Of a DNA stretch of 10,363 nucleotides, positions 6,239-10,363 are shown piece after piece (the stretch's first letter is position 1; each line of letters starts with the position of its first letter). The position numbers were made by a program, and so were the translations under genes. A model generated the notes under the pieces. It worked only from the letters and a program-made list of their open reading frames with translations. It ran no database searches and was not told the DNA's origin. Source of the DNA: Thermoplasmatota archaeon (GTDB lineage: Archaea; Thermoplasmatota; Thermoplasmata; GCA-020350865; JAUVCJ01); the NCBI GenBank assembly GCA_030595765.1, contig JAUVCJ010000064.1, forward strand, positions 1-10,363. Reading direction: 5' to 3'.

Positions 6239-8989
6239 CTAACCCAGCGTTTTCCGTATAAGCTCAACAGCTTTCTCGGTCATGATCTTTAGCTGTTCCG
6301 GGGTGAAGCCGCCGCCTTGGGCAAAGTCAGGCTTTCCTCCGCCTTTCTGGTTGCCAGCAGCCTCTCCTGCCTGTCTGAGGATGTCAGCGCAATCCAGGTC
6401 TGGATTCAGATTTTTGCTTCTGGCAATGATGGCCCTGCCGCTTTTGCCGCTGGATGTGAGGATGATGGCTGTGTTGCTCTTGCTTGCAAGCTCCTTTGCG
6501 AACGGAAGCAGGTCTGGATCGTCTACGGTTGCTGCAATTATCTTTTTGTCGCCAATTATTATGGAGTCTGCGATGAGGTTTTCAATTCCACCGCTAGAGC
6601 CTTGGGTTCGCAATCGCTCTATCTCCTTTTTCTGATCCTTCCACTCGGAGTAGAACCTGTTAACGGTTCTTGGCAGTTCATCTGGCCTGACACTCAGAAC
6701 ATCTGAAGCATCAACAAGCAGGGTCTCCATCCTTGCGACTGCTCTGATGGCTGCCATTCCTGCGCAGTATTCGAGCCTGACAACACCGTCCTGGATCCTT
6801 TCGGTGCCAAGCATCTTGAACATGCCGATCTCAAGGGTTGTTGCGACATGAGTGCCTGCGCAGGCCTCGACATCAAGCTCGCCGATGCGCACGACCCTAA
6901 GTTCCTTTGAAGGTGGAACACCGCCTTGGTACAGTCTGAAGCCATGTTTCTGCTCGGCCTCGTCCCTGTTCATTACTGTTTTGGTAACTGGGATGTTTGC
7001 CAGGATGAACTCGTTGACCTTTGCCTCCAAAAGTTGTAGCTCGGCCTGGCTGACCTTCTGGTAATGCGTGATATCAAGCCTGGCGCTCTCAACTCCCTTG
7101 CTGGCTCCAGATTGCCATATATGCGGGCCAAGTATCTCTCTGCATGCAGCCAGTACAAGATGTGTAACGCTGTGATGCCTGGTTAAGGACATGCGTCTAT
7201 CCCAGTCAACCGTGCATTGGATGATCTCGCCAACCTGGAATTCCACATCTTTTTCGGCTCTGTGGACAATAATGTTGCCTTTGGTGAATGTGTGGACGAT
7301 GTGAATAGCGCAATGCTCTCCAACAAAGGTTCCAGTATCTGATTTCTGGCCTCCGCCTTCAGGGTAGAATAATGTCTTTTCAAGAACAACATCCTTGCCT
7401 TCGACATAAAGCACTGTGGCCTGGCATTCGCTTTCTTTGGGTCTATCATAGTAAAGCTTCTTAGTGGGTGGCAGTTCGATCATCTGCTCCTGCTCCAACT
7501 GTACAGGTGCACCTACACTTGTCTCGTGCCGTTCAGCCAGTAGAGCATCGAAGTTCTCAGGGATAACAACCTCAAGCCCAAGGTCACTGCCCAGTTGCCT
7601 GACTTGCTCGGGGTGAAGGCCATGAGTGTCATAGAACTCCAAAAGGTCACTGATCTCCATTTTCTTTGGGCCCTCATATCTGGCAATAAGCCTCTTGCCC
7701 TTCTCCATTGTCTCGTTATAGCGTGATTGCTCAAGGTCTAGCATCTTGGCAACGAGGTCGATATCGCCGCTTCCAAAAAGTGTGCCAAACTGTTTGTAAT
7801 GAGATCTGGCCAGGTCTGAGAGTGTAACAGGGTTGCCCAGCCCTTCAAGGAGCCTGAGTGTCCTTCTTGCAAGCAAACGTGCGAGGTATCCAGCTTTGGC
7901 ATTGGATGGAACTAGCCCATCAAAGAGCATGAACGTAAGTGACCTGGAATGGTCGATGATACCGTATACCTTCTCAAGCGGGTCCATCAATTCCTTTAAT
8001 CTGGATTGGGTGATGTCGATGTCTCTATTGTTGAGCTGGGTCACGACCTCTTTTCGAAGAGCTACAGGGTCGGTGTCCGAGCTCATGTCCAGTAGTCCAG
8101 CAATCTTGGAGTATTCCCTGAACAGTTTCTCTATGTCGGGATCTTTCAGGTCAATGTCGATGGTGGCGGCTTTCATCAGCTCAGTTATTCTTTCAGGGTA
8201 TATCGACTCGTAAATGGTAGGGGTAGCCTTGGACATCCAGACGAATCTTTCAAGCCCGTAACCGGTATCCACCACGTTCAGGTCTAGGTTGGAATATTTC
8301 ACTCCTTCAAGGTCAACAGGCCCGTTTGGGTCTACCCGAAGGTTCATGAACACCAGGGTCGCAAGCTCCAGTCCACGAAGAAGAACCTCAAGTGAGGGGC
8401 CTGCGTTACCTCCGCCGATCCAGGGCTTCTCCTTGTAGGTAATTTCATCCGACCTAGCTCCCAGGTCATCAACAAGAAGCCTGTGGCAGTATTCCACTGT
8501 CTTATCCTTCCAGTATATAGGCTCATCTTTGGGATTGAAAACGTGATGTGCCATCATCTCGAAGCCTGTCAGATGCTTGCCAGTCCTGCCAACAGACTCC
8601 AGGTCGGTCATGCGGATGCAGGGCTGTGAAATGCAAAGCGGGTTTGCTGGCGGCGGTACCAATCCGCTTGTGACATGGGGTTGGAAATCGTAAATGGAAG
8701 CATTGACAAGAAATACATCATCACGCCATCTGGCAACTACCGGGAACCTGCTGAGTCTGGTGTGCTGGTTCCTTTCAAAAAAACCCAAAAAAGCCTCTCG
8801 CATCTCATCTAAGCCCATTTCCTTTGTGAAAGGAGAATTTCCGATAAAGGAGTATTCCACGCAAGGGGTGTCACCACAATCCTGCTGGTCAGCAGACTGG
8901 GTCCAGTAACCGATGTTGCACTTGGGGCATACACGGCGTTCAAAACCGTTCTTTTCAAAGAACGGAAGGACGTACTCCTCCTCGAACAT
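6239..8989 (-). CDS. alaS: Alanyl-tRNA synthetase, archaeal type
   Basis: A 916-residue class II synthetase that charges tRNA-Ala with alanine in the cytoplasm and hydrolyses mischarged Ser/Gly-tRNA. The N-terminus has the archaeal zinc element C21xxC24 with C38 and C43. The catalytic domain (about 55-300) includes ARWRDDVF, the GRTGKHLTGFEM stretch, WIGGGNAGP and VDTGYGLERF (240-249). The tRNA-recognition helical domain follows (about 300-480). The editing domain (about 520-745) has the zinc site H606xxxH610 and C710xxxH714 (CAGTH). A coiled segment (about 775-800) leads to the C-terminal DHHA1-type domain ending with GGGKPDFAQGGG (883-894), the RNA-binding glycine motif. All key residues are intact and the length fits archaeal AlaRS. 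A TATA box 27 bp before ATG 8989 implies leaderless translation. It is divergent from purP and converges on the HAD gene, 104 bp away; that gap shows nothing I can support. Confidence 0.98.
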   Translation of the reverse strand: MFEEEYVLPFFEKNGFERRVCPKCNIGYWTQSADQQDCGDTPCVEYSFIGNSPFTKEMGLDEMREAFLGFFERNQHTRLSRFPVVARWRDDVFLVNASIYDFQPHVTSGLVPPPANPLCISQPCIRMTDLESVGRTGKHLTGFEMMAHHVFNPKDEPIYWKDKTVEYCHRLLVDDLGARSDEITYKEKPWIGGGNAGPSLEVLLRGLELATLVFMNLRVDPNGPVDLEGVKYSNLDLNVVDTGYGLERFVWMSKATPTIYESIYPERITELMKAATIDIDLKDPDIEKLFREYSKIAGLLDMSSDTDPVALRKEVVTQLNNRDIDITQSRLKELMDPLEKVYGIIDHSRSLTFMLFDGLVPSNAKAGYLARLLARRTLRLLEGLGNPVTLSDLARSHYKQFGTLFGSGDIDLVAKMLDLEQSRYNETMEKGKRLIARYEGPKKMEISDLLEFYDTHGLHPEQVRQLGSDLGLEVVIPENFDALLAERHETSVGAPVQLEQEQMIELPPTKKLYYDRPKESECQATVLYVEGKDVVLEKTLFYPEGGGQKSDTGTFVGEHCAIHIVHTFTKGNIIVHRAEKDVEFQVGEIIQCTVDWDRRMSLTRHHSVTHLVLAACREILGPHIWQSGASKGVESARLDITHYQKVSQAELQLLEAKVNEFILANIPVTKTVMNRDEAEQKHGFRLYQGGVPPSKELRVVRIGELDVEACAGTHVATTLEIGMFKMLGTERIQDGVVRLEYCAGMAAIRAVARMETLLVDASDVLSVRPDELPRTVNRFYSEWKDQKKEIERLRTQGSSGGIENLIADSIIIGDKKIIAATVDDPDLLPFAKELASKSNTAIILTSSGKSGRAIIARSKNLNPDLDCADILRQAGEAAGNQKGGGKPDFAQGGGFTPEQLKIMTEKAVELIRKTLG

Positions 8990-9010
8990 GACACATCCAT
9001 TGGAGGTTCG

Positions 9011-9019
9011 TTATTTATA
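9011..9019 (-). promoter_or_regulatory. TATA box of alaS
   Basis: The minus strand reads TATAAATAA, centred about 26-27 bp before the alaS ATG at 8989. This places the transcription start at or within a base or two of the AUG, a leaderless mRNA, which agrees with the lack of a good Shine-Dalgarno sequence there (only GGATG at close range). Confidence 0.65.
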
Positions 9020-9047
9020 GATATCTCAGTCACGCGCTGGGCTCATG

Positions 9048-9148
9048 TTGGAATTGTATGCAAGGCTCTACTTGGAATTGTATGTCAAAGCTCTACTTGG
9101 AATTGTATGTCAAAGGTATGATTCTAATTGTATGTCAAATATACAATT
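9048..9148. repeat. Four-copy ~25-bp direct repeat array, last copy completed as an inverted repeat
   Basis: Copies start at 9048 (24 bp), 9072, 9097 and 9122 (25 bp each). They share TTGGAATTGTATGTCAAAG, followed by CTCTAC in the first two. Copy 1 lacks one T. Copy 4 starts TTCT in place of TTGG but keeps AATTGTATGTCAAA. The constant core AATTGTAT in copy 4 (9126-9133) is followed 7 nt later by its reverse complement ATACAATT (9141-9148). The array lies between the alaS TATA box and purP, so it could control either or both. The units abut without spacers, so it is not CRISPR. A regulator-binding array is the best reading; the protein that binds it is unknown. Confidence 0.8.
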
Positions 9149-9237
9149 TATTGCGTTGGCATCATGGTGCAAGAGGGATGTCAGTTCGAAATGAAGCCAA
9201 AAATTCTTAACCCATTATTCATTGGCACCGATTGGGA

Positions 9238-10363
9238 ATGCAAATGATGGACCGCTCACGAATATTCGAAATAGTCGATGGATACGACATGGATAAGATA
9301 AAGGTCGGCATGATCGCCTCACATTCGGCATTAGACATATGTGATGGCGCTGTGGAAGAGGGGCTTCCAACCCTTGCTATCTGCAAGAAAGGCAGGGAGA
9401 AGACCTACACAGAATACTTCAAAGCAGAGCATGGGCCTGATGGCAGCATTCAGAGGGGGTGTGTAGAGCAGACCTGGGTGCTTGACTCCTTTGCAGATGT
9501 TCTCAATCAAGTTAATCTGAAGAAACTTAGGGACGAGAACGTTCTATTCATACCAAACAGGTCATTTTCATCATACTGCGCACTTGATGCCATCGAGAAC
9601 GATTTCGAGGTACCGCTTGTTGGCTCCAGAAACCTTATGCGAAGTGAGGAAAGGTCTGAGCAGAGAGATTATTACTGGCTTCTTGAAAAAGCAGGCTTGC
9701 CTTTTCCAGAAAAGCTTGAGAGCCCCAGAGACATCGATGGACTATCCATTGTGAAACTGCATCATGCTCAAAAGAAACTTGAAAGGGGATTCTTTACAGC
9801 TTCCTCCCATAGCGAGTATCAAGAAAAGAGCCAGTCATTGCTCAGGCAAGGCGTTATAGACCAGGCAGCACTTGATGGCGCGCGCATCGAGAGATATGTA
9901 ATCGGCCCTGTATTCAACTTTGATTTCTTTTATTCACCGCTGGAGGACAAGATGTCCAAGATCGAACTGCTGGGGGTTGATTGGCGGTTCGAATCCAGCC
10001 TGGACGGCCATGTAAGACTTTCAGCACAGCAGCAGATGACCCTACCAGAAAGCCAGGCACTGCCTGAATACACCGTTGTAGGGCATAATAGCGCTACCTT
10101 ACGCGAATCACTGCTGGAGAAGGTGTTCCCACTTGCTGAAAAGTATGTCGAGGCCTCAAAGGAGCATTACGACCCAGGTGTCATAGGGCCTTTTTGCCTC
10201 CAGACCTGTGTTGACAAGGACATGAACTTCTACATCTATGACGTGGCTCCAAGAGTCGGTGGCGGAACCAATGTACACATGTGGGTAGGCCATCCGTACG
10301 GCAATACTACCTGGCGCAAACCAATGAGCACTGGCAGAAGAGTAGCTCTTGAGATCAAAAGAG
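9238..10363 (+). CDS. purP: 5-formaminoimidazole-4-carboxamide ribonucleotide synthetase (PurP), C-terminus cut by window
   Basis: The first 375 residues of archaeal PurP, which converts AICAR, formate and ATP to FAICAR, ADP and Pi in late purine biosynthesis, replacing bacterial/eukaryotic PurH transformylase. The N-terminal domain (1 to about 135) has IASHSALDI (26-34, substrate-site His29) and IPNRSF (105-110). The ATP-grasp part has VKLHHAQKKLERGFF (172-186), YVIGPVFNFDFFYSPL (220-235) and VVGHNSATLRESL (280-292). Near the end are GPFCLQTCVDKD (317-328) and YDVAPRVGGGTNVHM (334-348). The frame is open to the edge, and judging by usual family length perhaps only 10-20 residues are missing. 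In-frame ATGs at 9244 and 9247 are alternative starts; GGGA at 9234-9237 fits 9244 slightly better, so the start is uncertain by two or three codons. It is divergent from alaS, across the repeat array. Confidence 0.97.
   Translation, partial: MQMMDRSRIFEIVDGYDMDKIKVGMIASHSALDICDGAVEEGLPTLAICKKGREKTYTEYFKAEHGPDGSIQRGCVEQTWVLDSFADVLNQVNLKKLRDENVLFIPNRSFSSYCALDAIENDFEVPLVGSRNLMRSEERSEQRDYYWLLEKAGLPFPEKLESPRDIDGLSIVKLHHAQKKLERGFFTASSHSEYQEKSQSLLRQGVIDQAALDGARIERYVIGPVFNFDFFYSPLEDKMSKIELLGVDWRFESSLDGHVRLSAQQQMTLPESQALPEYTVVGHNSATLRESLLEKVFPLAEKYVEASKEHYDPGVIGPFCLQTCVDKDMNFYIYDVAPRVGGGTNVHMWVGHPYGNTTWRKPMSTGRRVALEIKR

Noticed and set aside
6282..8909. Several plus-strand and alternate minus-strand open frames inside alaS
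   Set aside because: All overlap the continuous alaS frame, have no recognisable domains or ribosome sites, and look like shadows.
9048..9148. Direct repeats as a CRISPR array or a T-box-like leader of alaS
   Set aside because: The units abut with no unique spacers, and no cas genes are present. T-box leaders are bacterial, and the array lies upstream of the predicted leaderless alaS start, so it is not transcribed with it.

Overview
The window is archaeal, most likely from a Euryarchaeota/Thermoplasmatota-type heterotroph; I cannot name a genus. The evidence is an archaeal-type alanyl-tRNA synthetase, PurP (the archaeal formate-dependent enzyme of late purine synthesis), and a CDP-alcohol phosphotransferase resembling archaetidylinositol-phosphate synthase. 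AT-rich TATA boxes lie about 27 nt upstream of several start codons, as expected for archaeal, often leaderless, transcripts. No rRNA, tRNA, insertion sequence or CRISPR array is visible.

Layout. Positions 1-3188 hold three minus-strand genes. In transcription order they are a hexapeptide-repeat acyltransferase (2724-3188), a secreted, membrane-anchored M14 zinc carboxypeptidase with acidic Ca-type loops (754-2616), and a sodium:amino-acid-type symporter cut by the window edge (1-656). The last two could work together: the peptidase frees amino acids outside the cell and the symporter imports them. A 362-bp AT-rich spacer (3189-3550) follows. It holds degenerate repeats in 9/18/27-bp steps and an uncertain 85-codon frame.

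Next comes a plus-strand PHP-domain metallohydrolase (3551-4258). It converges on a 100-residue lysine/glycine-rich, cysteine-rich small protein (4299-4601, minus) that has its own promoter. The archaetidylinositol-phosphate-synthase-like gene (4687-5304, minus) is divergent from a HAD-family gene (5370-6134, plus), and the two share one TATA region. The HAD protein has His in place of the usual second motif-I Asp.

The right third holds alaS (6239-8989, minus) and purP (9238 to the window end, plus), divergently arranged. Between them lie four copies of a roughly 25-bp direct repeat around AATTGTATGTCAAA. The last copy is completed to an inverted repeat, which suggests a transcription-factor binding array.

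The protein families are mostly known. The least explained elements are the alaS-purP repeat array, the Cys-rich small protein, the phased repeat/ORF region before the PHP gene, and the altered HAD catalytic motif.
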